Assembly: GCA_017651515.1 (NCBI GenBank)
Contig: JAGCCU010000077.1
Location: 1 to 51,434, forward strand
DNA from: Muribaculaceae bacterium
GTDB taxonomy: Bacteria > Bacteroidota > Bacteroidia > Bacteroidales > Muribaculaceae
Direction of reading: 5' to 3'
Length of the DNA: 51,434 nt
Shown here one piece after another: positions 27,551 to 36,218 of the stretch. Position 1 is the stretch's first letter. Each line of letters opens with the position of its first letter. The position numbers and the translations under genes are program-made. Below the pieces are notes generated by a model. The model was not told the origin of the DNA. It ran no database searches and worked only from the letters and a program-made list of their open reading frames with translations.

Positions 27551-29582
27551 AAGCTTTATTATTTTTAAGTGAAACAAATATGCCGATGTAAAAGAAACGG
27601 TCGCGAGAAGGCATGACAGGACTGCCTTTACCATCATAGCGGAAGATGTTGGTGCGACCGAAAATGTTATTCAACGAGGAATAGACAATGACCTTCGGGC
27701 TCAGCAGATAAGTGAGGTTCACATCAACGCTGTTGTAATGGGGTGTCTTGCCAACTGGGAAATGTCGCCCAGTAGCATAGGACTCTGCCAATCCGAAAAT
27801 GAGTTTGCCGACAGCGTATTTTGCCGTCAGTCGCAGATTGTGACGAGAAACATAATCTGGAGTCTGAACCTCGGTATAGTCAAGATAGAGCCGCTTTGAA
27901 TCGTTGAATGAATAGGAGAGGGTAGTAGAAAGATTCTTTATGAAAGAATGGTCTTCAACAAAGATGTCAATGCCCTTGCTTGTGCCATGTCCATGAGACT
28001 GATATATGCCATTCTCCAACAGCGGCAGGTCATGGTATTTCTTCCAATACGGTTCAATACGTAGTAGTGTTGTCTGTGTCTTGTACTGCATAGAAAGGAT
28101 GGCATGATCGGCAGTGCTTTGGCCAAGAGTGTTTCGACTCTGAGCAAGATAGTCATCCTCGGCAATCTGACTGTAGCGACCAGCCACCAAGGAGAATTGC
28201 AAATGCTTGTTTGGTATATAACTAAGCGTCGCCCTTGGCATAACGAGCCACTTGCTTTTCATGAGTTCCGTGCGTGCTGAGAGATTCAGGAACAAACGGG
28301 GTATGACCCGCCACTGGGCATCAATATGAGCAGAGAGGATGTTATAATCGAGTTGATAATGATAGATATCATAGTTCAACGTGCTGTTGCGAATATAATC
28401 CTCCACTCCAGCCGATAGTTTCAATACATTAGAATAAGACTTTCTTACTTCGGCCTTTAAGTGAACTTCGTTTCGGAAGTTGTGGTAGTGGTCACCAACC
28501 GTCTTTGCATTATCTATATCGCTGAATACAGAAGAGTTGGCTATACCGGTAAAGAGTGTGTAACCATGGCCTATTGCAGTCTTATATGTTACGTTGGCAT
28601 AGATATTATGCTCTTTCAAAGAAAGGTTGCGTCCATCGATTCGTTGTCCGACTGATGTCAGGTCATAGCCGATGTATGATTTCAGTACACTCGAAGTACT
28701 GAACTCCTTTTTATATTGCGCCTCGCCCGACAACTTTCGGTAAGGACGGAAGTAATCGTTCCTTTCTTTGAACAGGCTATTGTAAAGTCCCATGCTGGTC
28801 AATGCGGCATTGAACGACAGGCTGCTGTTTTTGAATGCCTTGGTTCCGCCTACATTCCAGTCAACCAATGATGCGCTGACACCGAATTTGTCACTTGTTG
28901 CCGCATCGGTGGTCTCCATTGGGAGAACTGACGAGAGGGCCTGACCATATTCGCCGCTATATCCACCAAGTGAGAAATTGATACCTTTGAACAAGAATGG
29001 CGAGAAGCGTCCACGAACGGCCGTGTTTTCTGTTTCGGCGCTGTAAGGTACCAAAACGTGCATCCCGTTGATGAACGTCTGGCACTCATCACTCTCACCT
29101 CCACGAACATAGAGTTTGCCGCTTTCACCGACCATCTGTGTCCCAGGAAGGGTCTGCAATGCCGCAACAATGTCGCCACATGAGTTGCCCGCCATCACCA
29201 CGTCGAGAGCGTCCATCGTCTTGAAATTTTCGCTCTTACCGAAACTGAATGTGCTGGCAGTCACCACGACTTCATTGAGGGTCATGGCTTTCTCATTCAT
29301 GCGGATGGAGAGATTGGTCAACTGGCTGACGTCGGCAGTCAGCGAAAAGTCCTCATAGCCGATGAAGGTTGCTTTCAGCATCACCTCACCCGTTTTCGAT
29401 GTCGTAAACGAGAACCGTCCAAGGGAGTCCGCCAAACATCCGTCGATTGAGCCTACTATAAATACGTTTGTCCCGACGAGCGGCTCATGTCCGTCGGTGA
29501 CAATTCCCGAAATTGTGGTCTGTGCCGAGAGGCTGCATACGGCCATCAGCATTAAAACGATATGTGCGATTCGATGTTTCAT
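27531..29582 (-). CDS. TonB-dependent outer-membrane receptor
   Basis: 683 aa. Signal peptide at 1-20 (LMLMAVCSLSAQ). Then a carboxypeptidase-regulatory-like domain (ISGIVTDGHEPLVGTNVFIVGS, shown in part), a plug domain from about residue 105 (LNEVVVTAS, ALQTLPGTQMVGESGKLYVRGG), and a beta-barrel of about 480 residues ending IGIFVSLKN. It is the short, SusC-unlike type without a SusD partner next door, so the ligand may be an iron complex, peptide or vitamin rather than a glycan; unknown. A full promoter ends four bases before the ATG. Preceded by a LytTR regulator and followed by a small exported protein on the same strand. Confidence 0.9.
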   Translation of the reverse strand: MKHRIAHIVLMLMAVCSLSAQTTISGIVTDGHEPLVGTNVFIVGSIDGCLADSLGRFSFTTSKTGEVMLKATFIGYEDFSLTADVSQLTNLSIRMNEKAMTLNEVVVTASTFSFGKSENFKTMDALDVVMAGNSCGDIVAALQTLPGTQMVGESGKLYVRGGESDECQTFINGMHVLVPYSAETENTAVRGRFSPFLFKGINFSLGGYSGEYGQALSSVLPMETTDAATSDKFGVSASLVDWNVGGTKAFKNSSLSFNAALTSMGLYNSLFKERNDYFRPYRKLSGEAQYKKEFSTSSVLKSYIGYDLTSVGQRIDGRNLSLKEHNIYANVTYKTAIGHGYTLFTGIANSSVFSDIDNAKTVGDHYHNFRNEVHLKAEVRKSYSNVLKLSAGVEDYIRNSTLNYDIYHYQLDYNILSAHIDAQWRVIPRLFLNLSARTELMKSKWLVMPRATLSYIPNKHLQFSLVAGRYSQIAEDDYLAQSRNTLGQSTADHAILSMQYKTQTTLLRIEPYWKKYHDLPLLENGIYQSHGHGTSKGIDIFVEDHSFIKNLSTTLSYSFNDSKRLYLDYTEVQTPDYVSRHNLRLTAKYAVGKLIFGLAESYATGRHFPVGKTPHYNSVDVNLTYLLSPKVIVYSSLNNIFGRTNIFRYDGKGSPVMPSRDRFFYIGIFVSLKNNKAYDISNF

Positions 29583-29586
29583 GCCG

Positions 29587-29617
29587 CAAATCTACGGCAA
29601 GAAACAGAGGCCTCCAA
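29587..29617 (-). promoter_or_regulatory. Promoter of the TonB receptor gene, leaderless geometry
   Basis: Minus strand TTG (29617-29615), 20 bp, TAGATTTG (29594-29587), then CGGC and the ATG at 29582. Start of transcription would be at or next to the A of the ATG. Confidence 0.65.
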
Positions 29618-29694
29618 ATTCCCGTGACAGACAGCTAAAACTACTGACGGAAAGCTAAGTAAGATGGCGAATGACTAGAATTAAGGACGAATGA

Positions 29695-30519
29695 CTAAGC
29701 AATAAAAGACTTTAATTTCGGCACATAGGAGCGGGATACCGGTATGCTGTTCGGGCATGTGCCAAGCATCAGTTGATACCCATTGGAGTTGCCCCGAGCA
29801 GAAGTGATATTGTTCACGTTTACCACAAACGAACGATGGCACTGGAAAATGTTCTCGTAGCTTTTCAACTCTTCTACTACAGCAGTAAGCGTAGTATGAA
29901 CCTCAACGCTGGCAGGCTTGCCATCTTTCAGATAACATACTGAGACATTGTTTTTCTGCGCCTCGATGTAAAGCAGACTGTTAATTGGTATGCTTAGGTC
30001 GTTTCCGCGGACATTTGTATCGTGTATGGTAATTGTGATGTCTTTCTGCTCCTCCGTCGTATTGCTCAGCAAAGCCTCCATCCTGTCTTTGAGGCTTCGG
30101 TTGTACTGGATACCGATAGACAGTGCTGTCATGATGATGCCTATAATCACAGTCCAATATAAAACCGGGAGGAAAAACGGAATCGTTATGGGATAATGGA
30201 ATATAAACGAGAACAAAAGGAAATTGCAGATAGCAATGAACAATATGAGGCCTAGTATTGCACACCCTTCATGCCAGATGCGCCATGGCTTGACGCGCTG
30301 TTGCAAAGGCCTTAATATTGCCAATCCGTACAGAGCACAGCAACACGACGTGACAAGTCCGAATATGGCTGCAACCAGACATTTGTTTCCCTGATAAAGA
30401 CTGAACCCGAATGGTTGTAGCAAATAGAGTATCGCCCAGATGATAACTCCATCGAATATACTGTCTCTCAGCCAGTGCTTGCTTTGCTTGAACGGATATT
30501 TTCGTGTTAGGAATGTCAT
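29695..30519 (-). CDS. Membrane-bound LytTR transcriptional regulator
   Basis: 274 aa. The N-terminal ~135 residues hold four hydrophobic segments (GVIIWAILYLLQPFGFSLY, AAIFGLVTSCCCALYGLAIL, ILGLILFIAICNFLLFSFIF, FLPVLYWTVIIGIIMTALSI). After a helical linker comes a LytTR DNA-binding domain (about 170-274: INSLLYIEAQKNNVSVCYL, FQCHRSFVVNVNNI, IPVSRSYVPKLK). No receiver domain is present, so it is a one-component regulator whose membrane part probably senses the signal. It lies directly upstream of the TonB receptor on the same strand and probably controls it. The ATG is four bases behind a TAATTTTG element. Confidence 0.88.
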   Translation of the reverse strand: MTFLTRKYPFKQSKHWLRDSIFDGVIIWAILYLLQPFGFSLYQGNKCLVAAIFGLVTSCCCALYGLAILRPLQQRVKPWRIWHEGCAILGLILFIAICNFLLFSFIFHYPITIPFFLPVLYWTVIIGIIMTALSIGIQYNRSLKDRMEALLSNTTEEQKDITITIHDTNVRGNDLSIPINSLLYIEAQKNNVSVCYLKDGKPASVEVHTTLTAVVEELKSYENIFQCHRSFVVNVNNITSARGNSNGYQLMLGTCPNSIPVSRSYVPKLKSFIA

Positions 30520-30523
30520 GTTG

Positions 30524-30531
30524 CAAAATTA
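30524..30531 (-). promoter_or_regulatory. Promoter (-7) of the LytTR gene, leaderless geometry
   Basis: Minus-strand TAATTTTG (30531-30524), then CAAC and the ATG at 30519. No TTG at the usual distance. Confidence 0.55.
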
Positions 30532-30592
30532 CAACTTTCTGAGAGATTATGTTTGATTCGTTGTTTACTTTATATAAAAATTTCAAACAATT

Positions 30593-30623
30593 TTGGTTTT
30601 GTGTTCACCTTGCACTAATTTTG
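30593..30623 (+). promoter_or_regulatory. Upstream ruvB promoter
   Basis: TTG (30593-30595), 20 bp, TAATTTTG (30616-30623). The 15-mer TTGCACTAATTTTGC (30610-30624) recurs exactly 84 bp downstream. Confidence 0.7.
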
Positions 30624-30693
30624 CGATAGAATCGCGAAATCAGGCTACACCTCGGCAATAAAAAATGGATATTTTCTTTTTATTGCGCTCGGT

Positions 30694-30708
30694 TTGCACT
30701 AATTTTGC
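30694..30708 (+). promoter_or_regulatory. Second ruvB promoter copy
   Basis: Exact second copy of TTGCACTAATTTTGC; TAATTTTG at 30700-30707, 14 nt before ATG 30722. It lies in an upstream in-frame extension and so fixes the ruvB start at 30722. Confidence 0.6.
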
Positions 30709-30721
30709 AAAAAAGATTGGA

Positions 30722-31744
30722 ATGGAAGAAGAATTCGACATAAGGAATGAACGGCTGAAGACCGACCAGGACTTTGAACGCGCATTGCGACCAGAGCGGT
30801 TTGGTGATTTCGCCGGTCAGGAAAAAATCATCGACAATCTGCGTGTTTTCGTTGCTGCGGCGCGTATGCGCGGTGAAGCACTTGACCACATCTTGTTCCA
30901 TGGCCCTCCGGGTCTGGGAAAAACTACGTTGAGCAACATCATAGCTAACGAACTGGGCGTGAGTTTCAAGGTGACCAGCGGTCCTGTGCTTGACAAGCCC
31001 GGCGACCTTGCTGGATTGCTCACTTCGCTTGAAGAAAACGACGTGCTTTTCATCGATGAGATTCATCGTTTGTCACCCATTGTGGAGGAATACCTCTACA
31101 GTGCAATGGAAGACTACCGCATCGACATAATGATTGACAAGGGACCCGGTGCACGCTCGGTGCAGCTCACCCTGGCACCATTCACGCTCATCGGTGCCAC
31201 CACACGTAGCGGACTGCTCACATCGCCTTTGCGAGCACGCTTTGGCATCAACTGTCATTTAGAATATTATGACCACAAAGTACTCGAAGGCATTGTGAAA
31301 CGTTCGGCACGACTGTTGCAGGTGCCCATTACCGATGAAGCTGCCCGTGAAATTGCCCTGCGTAGCCGTGGCACGCCACGTATCGCTAATTCGCTGCTGC
31401 GTCGTGTGCGTGACTTTGCTCAGGTAAGGGGCAGCGGAAAGATTGATACCGAGATAGCACGATATGCTCTCGAGGCACTTAATATCGACAAATATGGCCT
31501 CGACGAGATTGACAACAAGATTCTTACCACAATCATCGACAAGTTTGGTGGAGGGCCGGTGGGCATCTCTACAATTGCCACCGCAATGAGCGAAGATGCG
31601 GGCACGATTGAAGAAGTGTACGAGCCATACCTGATCAAGGAAGGTTTCCTGCAACGCACCCCCCGTGGCCGTGAAGCCACTCAGCTTGCCTACGACCACC
31701 TGCGTCGTGAACGACTAAACACCCCTGGAACACTGTTTAATTAA
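30722..31744 (+). CDS. ruvB: Holliday junction branch migration helicase RuvB
   Basis: AAA+ motor that with RuvA drives branch migration. 340 aa from ATG 30722 ([12 protein letters not shown]); an in-frame ATG at 30665 adds 19 residues not seen in relatives and crosses a promoter. Walker [13 protein letters not shown] (residues 60-71), Walker [11 protein letters not shown], sensor 1 [13 protein letters not shown], the arginine finger region LRARFG, and a C-terminal winged helix ending [13 protein letters not shown]. Head of a run with the flippase gene 2 bp downstream. Confidence 0.97.
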   Translation: MEEEFDIRNERLKTDQDFERALRPERFGDFAGQEKIIDNLRVFVAAARMRGEALDHILFHGPPGLGKTTLSNIIANELGVSFKVTSGPVLDKPGDLAGLLTSLEENDVLFIDEIHRLSPIVEEYLYSAMEDYRIDIMIDKGPGARSVQLTLAPFTLIGATTRSGLLTSPLRARFGINCHLEYYDHKVLEGIVKRSARLLQVPITDEAAREIALRSRGTPRIANSLLRRVRDFAQVRGSGKIDTEIARYALEALNIDKYGLDEIDNKILTTIIDKFGGGPVGISTIATAMSEDAGTIEEVYEPYLIKEGFLQRTPRGREATQLAYDHLRRERLNTPGTLFN

Positions 31745-31746
31745 AT

Positions 31747-33255
31747 ATGGCAAATCTTAAATCATTAGCCAAGGACACAGCAATATACGGCTTGAGCAGT
31801 ATCATTGGCCGATTTCTCAATTACCTGCTCGTACCGCTCTATACCGCAAAGATGTCGGCCGCTTCGGGCGACTACGGCATCGTCACCAACTTATATGCCT
31901 ACACGGCAATACTGTTCGCCTTGCTCACCTACGGCATGGAAACCACATTTTTCCGTTATGCCAACAAAAGCGAAGAGAACCCCAAAAAGGTGTACTCAAC
32001 CACACTCATTACTGTGGGCTTCACCTCTCTGCTTTTCGTGCTGCTCGTATGGCTGAACATAGGGTGGCTAGCTCCTGCCATGGGCATGGCTTACACGGCT
32101 CATCACGACTATATTATCGTAATGGCAGCCGTGGTGGCTCTCGATGCTTTCCAGGCAATAATCTTTGCATACCTGCGCTACAAGAAACGCCCGATAAAGT
32201 TTGCCTCTCTGAAACTGCTGTTCATTTTCCTCAACATAGGATTGAACCTGCTCTACTTCGTGGCATTCCCTGCAATCTACAAGACGCATCCCAATGCAAT
32301 TAGCTGGATTTATAGCCCAGACGTAGGCGTGGGATATGTGTTCTACCTCAACCTTGTGTGTACGCTCGTGGTGATGTTCTGCATGTGGCACGAACTGAAA
32401 GCATCTTCATGGAAGTGGGACTGGCCATTGCTGCGGCGAATGTTCTCCTACAGCTGGCCCATCCTCATCTTGAGTGTGGCTGGCGTAATCAACCAGTCAG
32501 CATCGCAAATCATCTTCCCTTGGGTATATCCTGGCGATGACACACAGACGGCTTCGCAACTTGGCATCTACGGTGCAGCTATCAAGATAGCCATGATCAT
32601 GGCTCTTATCACACAGGCATTCCGATACGCCTATGAGCCGTTTGTCTTTGGTGGTAATCGCAATAAAGATGATGAGGCAGAGAGTAAACGCAGTCAGGCG
32701 TTGGCCATGAAATACTTCCTTATGTTCACACTATTGGCATACCTGGCCGTACTTGCCGGAATTGACATACTCAAATACATCATTGCGCCTGACTATTGGG
32801 AGGGCTTAAAGGTGGTGCCTATTGTCATGGCAGCCGAAATAATGATGGGTATTTACTTCAACCTGTCGTTCTGGTACAAGCTTACCGACCGCACACTTTG
32901 GGGTGCAGTATTCTCGGGCATTGGATGCCTGATGCTGGTTTTAGTCAACGTGATTTTCGTGCCAAAATACGGATATATGGCATGTGCCTGGGCAGGTGTG
33001 GCGGCATACGGCTCGGCAATGCTGCTAAGCTATTTTACGGGCCAGCATTACTACCCAATGAAGTATCCTTTGCAAGATATGGCGCTTTATGTATTTCTTA
33101 CAGTAGTATTGAGTGCTGGTGCGTTGCTCATCGACACAGGTAACATGTGGCTCAACCTCGTGTGGCGCACATTCCTGCTGCTGTTGTTCGTGGGTGTCAT
33201 CATAAAGCGTGAAGGTATTCTTGACATAATCCGTCACCGAAAGACCGCACAATAA
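31747..33255 (+). CDS. Oligosaccharide flippase family protein (Wzx-like)
   Basis: 502 aa, about 14 membrane segments, of the polysaccharide-transport branch of the MOP superfamily. Begins LAKDTAIYGLSSIIGRFLNY, with ETTFFRYANK in the second helix region and LGIYGAAIKIAMIM mid-protein. It would flip lipid-linked sugar units or a related amphiphile across the inner membrane. No glycosyltransferases or polymerase adjoin it. Placement 2 bp after ruvB is common in Bacteroidales, which suggests a housekeeping role, but the substrate is unknown. Confidence 0.88.
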   Translation: MANLKSLAKDTAIYGLSSIIGRFLNYLLVPLYTAKMSAASGDYGIVTNLYAYTAILFALLTYGMETTFFRYANKSEENPKKVYSTTLITVGFTSLLFVLLVWLNIGWLAPAMGMAYTAHHDYIIVMAAVVALDAFQAIIFAYLRYKKRPIKFASLKLLFIFLNIGLNLLYFVAFPAIYKTHPNAISWIYSPDVGVGYVFYLNLVCTLVVMFCMWHELKASSWKWDWPLLRRMFSYSWPILILSVAGVINQSASQIIFPWVYPGDDTQTASQLGIYGAAIKIAMIMALITQAFRYAYEPFVFGGNRNKDDEAESKRSQALAMKYFLMFTLLAYLAVLAGIDILKYIIAPDYWEGLKVVPIVMAAEIMMGIYFNLSFWYKLTDRTLWGAVFSGIGCLMLVLVNVIFVPKYGYMACAWAGVAAYGSAMLLSYFTGQHYYPMKYPLQDMALYVFLTVVLSAGALLIDTGNMWLNLVWRTFLLLLFVGVIIKREGILDIIRHRKTAQ

Positions 33256-33293
33256 TCAACCATAAATACACACAAATCAAAACAAATCACACA

Positions 33294-34271
33294 ATGAAAA
33301 GAATAATTTTAGTAGTAGCGATTGTGGCGATGTATGGACCTGTTGCCGTGTCACAGCATCAAGAACTCGCCGAACAGCGTCAGGAAGAACGCGCAGCATA
33401 TGCCCAGGCAAAGCAGTTGAACACCGTCGACGGCTGGGAGATATTCATCAACAACTATCCAGAATCGTTTTTCATTGAGCAGGCGCGCAAGTACCGCGAT
33501 GCTGCCATCGTCAACAGCTACTGTAGCCGTCAAACAACTCTGGAGAAACTCGTAACTTATATTGACGAAGAGAAAGTGCAGGAACCGCGCATAAGGATGT
33601 TCTATGCCAACCTTGTTAACAATCCCACGCACAGTTACCGCTACGAGCACATGGATGTAGGCTTCAACGGCTGCACAGGATTGGTGAAGGAAACTATCAC
33701 GTTTGCCGATGGGTCGCGTACTCGTCACAATACGTTCCGTTTCAATGAGCAAGGCCTGCTCACCCAAAGCGACATCATGGGCTCTAAGGGAAACGTGGTG
33801 ACCACTACCTACGATTATGGTTACGACAACCTGCATGGCTACTGGCTGAAATCGGCTACAAAAAAAGGAGGTCATACCATTGACTATGAACCGTTCTTTA
33901 ACACTGCCGACAAGTTGGAAATAATTACCAGCGACGGTAGCACGCTCAAGCACAAGTGGGTTTATAGCTACAATGACAATGGTGCCCTATCCAAACTCAT
34001 AGTGACCGACGGCGACAAGCGTCGCGTGTTGGTTTATAATGACGGATATATCATTCGCGAGGAATCCGATGGCAAGGTGTTCCGTTACTACTATGACTAT
34101 GATAGTGCAACGATGAAGAAATACCTTATCGGCATAAGCGAGATTAATGAGGAAAACAGTGGAGTGGTGCGTAAGTTCAACTATAATATCGACACTCACG
34201 GACGTATTACCAAGGTTGAAATCTCTAGGAACGAGAAGCTGGAAATGATCATAACCCGCTCTTATCAGTAA
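33294..34271 (+). CDS. Exported protein of unknown function
   Basis: 325 aa with a signal peptide at 1-20 (ILVVAIVAMYGPVAVSQ). The first ~90 mature residues are helical and charged, with a half-TPR-like segment (GWEIFINNYPESFFIEQARK). From about residue 100 the protein is built of short beta-hairpins such as FRFNEQGLLTQSD, YSYNDNGALSKLIV and FNYNIDTHGRITKVE, of the loose YD-repeat kind seen in secreted Bacteroidales proteins. No catalytic motif seen. Starts 38 bp after the flippase gene and stops 4 bp before the helicase gene. Confidence 0.75.
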   Translation: MKRIILVVAIVAMYGPVAVSQHQELAEQRQEERAAYAQAKQLNTVDGWEIFINNYPESFFIEQARKYRDAAIVNSYCSRQTTLEKLVTYIDEEKVQEPRIRMFYANLVNNPTHSYRYEHMDVGFNGCTGLVKETITFADGSRTRHNTFRFNEQGLLTQSDIMGSKGNVVTTTYDYGYDNLHGYWLKSATKKGGHTIDYEPFFNTADKLEIITSDGSTLKHKWVYSYNDNGALSKLIVTDGDKRRVLVYNDGYIIREESDGKVFRYYYDYDSATMKKYLIGISEINEENSGVVRKFNYNIDTHGRITKVEISRNEKLEMIITRSYQ

Positions 34272-34275
34272 AGTA

Positions 34276-35706
34276 GTGGACATCATCGACCGACAAGACG
34301 CACGAGTGAGGGCATTTTCTCTGGAAATGCTCTCGCAATTGCCCTATGACCCCACCGAAGAGCAAATGCTGCTCGTTGTGTCGATGGCTCACTTCGTCAT
34401 CCATGCCCCCGAACGCGGTGTTTTTCTGCTCTCAGGTTATGCAGGAACAGGGAAGACGTCGCTGACAGGCGCCCTGGTGCGTACACTCATGTCACAGCAC
34501 CGCGCATGCGTGCTCATGGCACCAACGGGACGTGCCGCACACATTTTCAGCGACTATGCTGACTTCCCAGCTTATACTATCCACCGAAAGATTTATCGCC
34601 AGAACAGTTACGGCAGTGATGCCTTCACACTCGCTGAAAACCGATACAAGGACACGCTGTTTATCGTCGATGAAGCGTCGATGATTGCCAATACGGCTGG
34701 CGACGGCGCAGCCACCTTCGGCAGCGGCCGATTGCTCGATGACCTCATTTCCTACGTTTATAATGGTGAAGGCTGCCACCTGATGTTATTAGGCGACAGT
34801 GCACAGTTGCCGCCTGTGGGCTGTGAGTTCAGTCCTGCGCTGAGCGTTGAAGTGCTGCAGGAATATGGTCTGACAGTATTTGAGACCAACCTGCGCCAGA
34901 TTGCTCGTCAGGCGCAAGACAGCGGCATTCTGGTTAATGCCACGGCATTGCGTGATAATATGTCTGAAGAGGTTCTCAGTACCCCTGTCCTGGATGTCAA
35001 GTCTTTCCCCGATATCAAAAATATTTCCGGCGAATTTCTGATGGAAACGCTGAGTGACTGCTACGACCGCGACTCACTGGAACAGACCATCGTAATCACG
35101 CGCAGCAACAAGCGTGCCACGCTGTTTAACACTGGCATCCGCAACCGCATCCTCTATCGTGAAGAGGAATTATCCCCGGGAGATATGCTTATCGTAGGTA
35201 AGAACAATTATATGTGGGCCGAAGAATACAAGGAACTTGACTTTATTGCCAATGGCGATGTGCTGCGCGTACAACGTGTGAGAGGCGATGTGGAGCGCCT
35301 CTACGGGTTGCGCTTCGTCACAGTCACAGTTCAACTCCCTGACCACGGTAACCTTGAAATGGATGTGAAGATTGTGCTTGACGCCTTACTCTCTGACGCT
35401 CCTACCCTGACAAGCGAACAAACCGAACGTTTGTTCCGCGAAGTGTGGGAAGAATTGCCTGGAGACAAGCGCAACCGCTTCAAGGAACTGAAGAAACATC
35501 CGTACTTCAATGCCCTGCAAGTGAAATACGCTTATGCAGTAACGTGCCATAAGGCACAGGGTGGGCAGTGGGACAACGTGTTCATCGACATGGGAGCCAT
35601 CATGCCAGAGGCAACAACGACACTGAGCTACTATCGCTGGCTTTACACAGCTCTAACACGCGCTCGACGACAAGTCTATCTCGTCAACTATCTCCCTCCC
35701 GCTTAG
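34276..35706 (+). CDS. RecD/Dda-like superfamily 1B DNA helicase
   Basis: 476 aa, GTG start. Walker A is GYAGTGKTS (residues 54-62), followed by motif Ia VLMAPTGRAAHI, motif II LFIVDEASMI, motif III LMLLGDSAQLPPVG, motif V/VI YAVTCHKAQGGQWDNVF and YTALTRARRQVYLV. The order and length match the short AAA_30/UvrD_C_2 helicases annotated in Bacteroidetes as exodeoxyribonuclease V subunit alpha-like or PIF1/Dda-like 5'-3' helicases; there are no RecB or RecC genes nearby. Likely acts in repair or replication restart. The start lies 4 bp behind the previous stop, so it is the fourth gene of the ruvB run. Confidence 0.9.
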   Translation: MDIIDRQDARVRAFSLEMLSQLPYDPTEEQMLLVVSMAHFVIHAPERGVFLLSGYAGTGKTSLTGALVRTLMSQHRACVLMAPTGRAAHIFSDYADFPAYTIHRKIYRQNSYGSDAFTLAENRYKDTLFIVDEASMIANTAGDGAATFGSGRLLDDLISYVYNGEGCHLMLLGDSAQLPPVGCEFSPALSVEVLQEYGLTVFETNLRQIARQAQDSGILVNATALRDNMSEEVLSTPVLDVKSFPDIKNISGEFLMETLSDCYDRDSLEQTIVITRSNKRATLFNTGIRNRILYREEELSPGDMLIVGKNNYMWAEEYKELDFIANGDVLRVQRVRGDVERLYGLRFVTVTVQLPDHGNLEMDVKIVLDALLSDAPTLTSEQTERLFREVWEELPGDKRNRFKELKKHPYFNALQVKYAYAVTCHKAQGGQWDNVFIDMGAIMPEATTTLSYYRWLYTALTRARRQVYLVNYLPPA

Positions 35707-35808
35707 AGGAGGAGCTGTAAAGACAGAAGGATTTTTTCTCTTTATTTAAGTGCAACGGGGGGGCACTACCTTTCTTTCAAAAAAATCACCGCCGATGTGA
35801 AAAACCAT

Positions 35809-35839
35809 TTGTAGAATCGGCAAAATATTATTACCTTTG
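35809..35839 (+). promoter_or_regulatory. Orphan promoter in the long intergenic region
   Basis: TTG (35809-35811), 20 bp, TACCTTTG (35832-35839). No protein gene starts within 370 bp. Confidence 0.7.
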
Positions 35840-35844
35840 CGGCA

Positions 35845-35919
35845 ATACGGGGATTGAGCGGCAGAGGCTGCTACCCGATGATATATTTTATAAAAGCGTT
35901 TATTGACGCTTTGTTCTTT
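35845..35919 (+). ncRNA. Possible short RNA with two hairpins
   Basis: Predicted transcript from the 35809-35839 promoter. AGCGGC/GCTGCT forms a hairpin near 35857-35872, enclosed by CGGG/CCCG. AAAGCGT (35893-35899) pairs with ACGCTTT (35906-35912), followed by GTTCTTTG, a weak terminator-like end. No reading frame of note. It could equally be the 5' part of the longer RNA that follows. Confidence 0.35.
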
Positions 35920-35920
35920 G

Positions 35921-36095
35921 GCTTCTCAAGAACCTCGCAACTTCTAAAAAAATAGGTCAGAGACAAGGCAACGATAGACGCTCACTAGATGTGTACAGCA
36001 CTCACTCTATATAGAGTGGGTCATACATATCCACGTGAGTTGTCTTTGCGTTGTCCGTCTTACCTATTTTGGGCAATGCGAGGCCTTTGAGAAGC
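35921..36095 (+). ncRNA. Long rod-shaped structured RNA, 6S-like candidate
   Basis: Nested complementary blocks fold 175 nt into one long interrupted helix. GCTTCTCAA (35921-35929) pairs with TTGAGAAGC (36087-36095), CCTCGCA (35933-35939) with TGCGAGG (36077-36083), and AAATAGGT (35950-35957) with ACCTATTT (36062-36069). Further in, AGAC pairs with GTCT, CAACG (35969-35973) with CGTTG (36049-36053), CTCAC (35981-35985) with GTGAG (36035-36039), and ATGTGTA (35989-35995) with TACATAT (36024-36030). The cap is the palindrome CACTCTATATAGAGTG. G-U pairs favour the plus strand. Length and shape resemble 6S RNA, which sequesters housekeeping RNA polymerase; identity is inferred from shape only. 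Between this and the LRR gene there is one more hairpin (GGCATC/GATGCC, 36129-36152). Confidence 0.6.
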
Positions 36096-36218
36096 GGGAC
36101 GGGTACAATGAGGCTTTCACGCTTTTCTTGTTTAAATAGGCATCAGTTAAAGGGCGCGATGCCGTTAGCAGAAGTATCGTGCAACTTTTTCATTATAAAT
36201 CCATTAAATGATTACATT

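Noticed and set aside
31747-33255. Start of a capsule or O-antigen cluster
   Set aside because: The flippase is flanked by ruvB, an unknown exported protein and a helicase; no glycosyltransferase or polymerase genes are present.
34276-35706. RecBCD-type exonuclease locus or defence island
   Set aside because: Only the RecD-like helicase is present and its neighbours are housekeeping genes.
36051-36218. 56-codon N-terminal extension of the LRR protein
   Set aside because: It runs through the right arm of the structured RNA and places the signal peptide internally.
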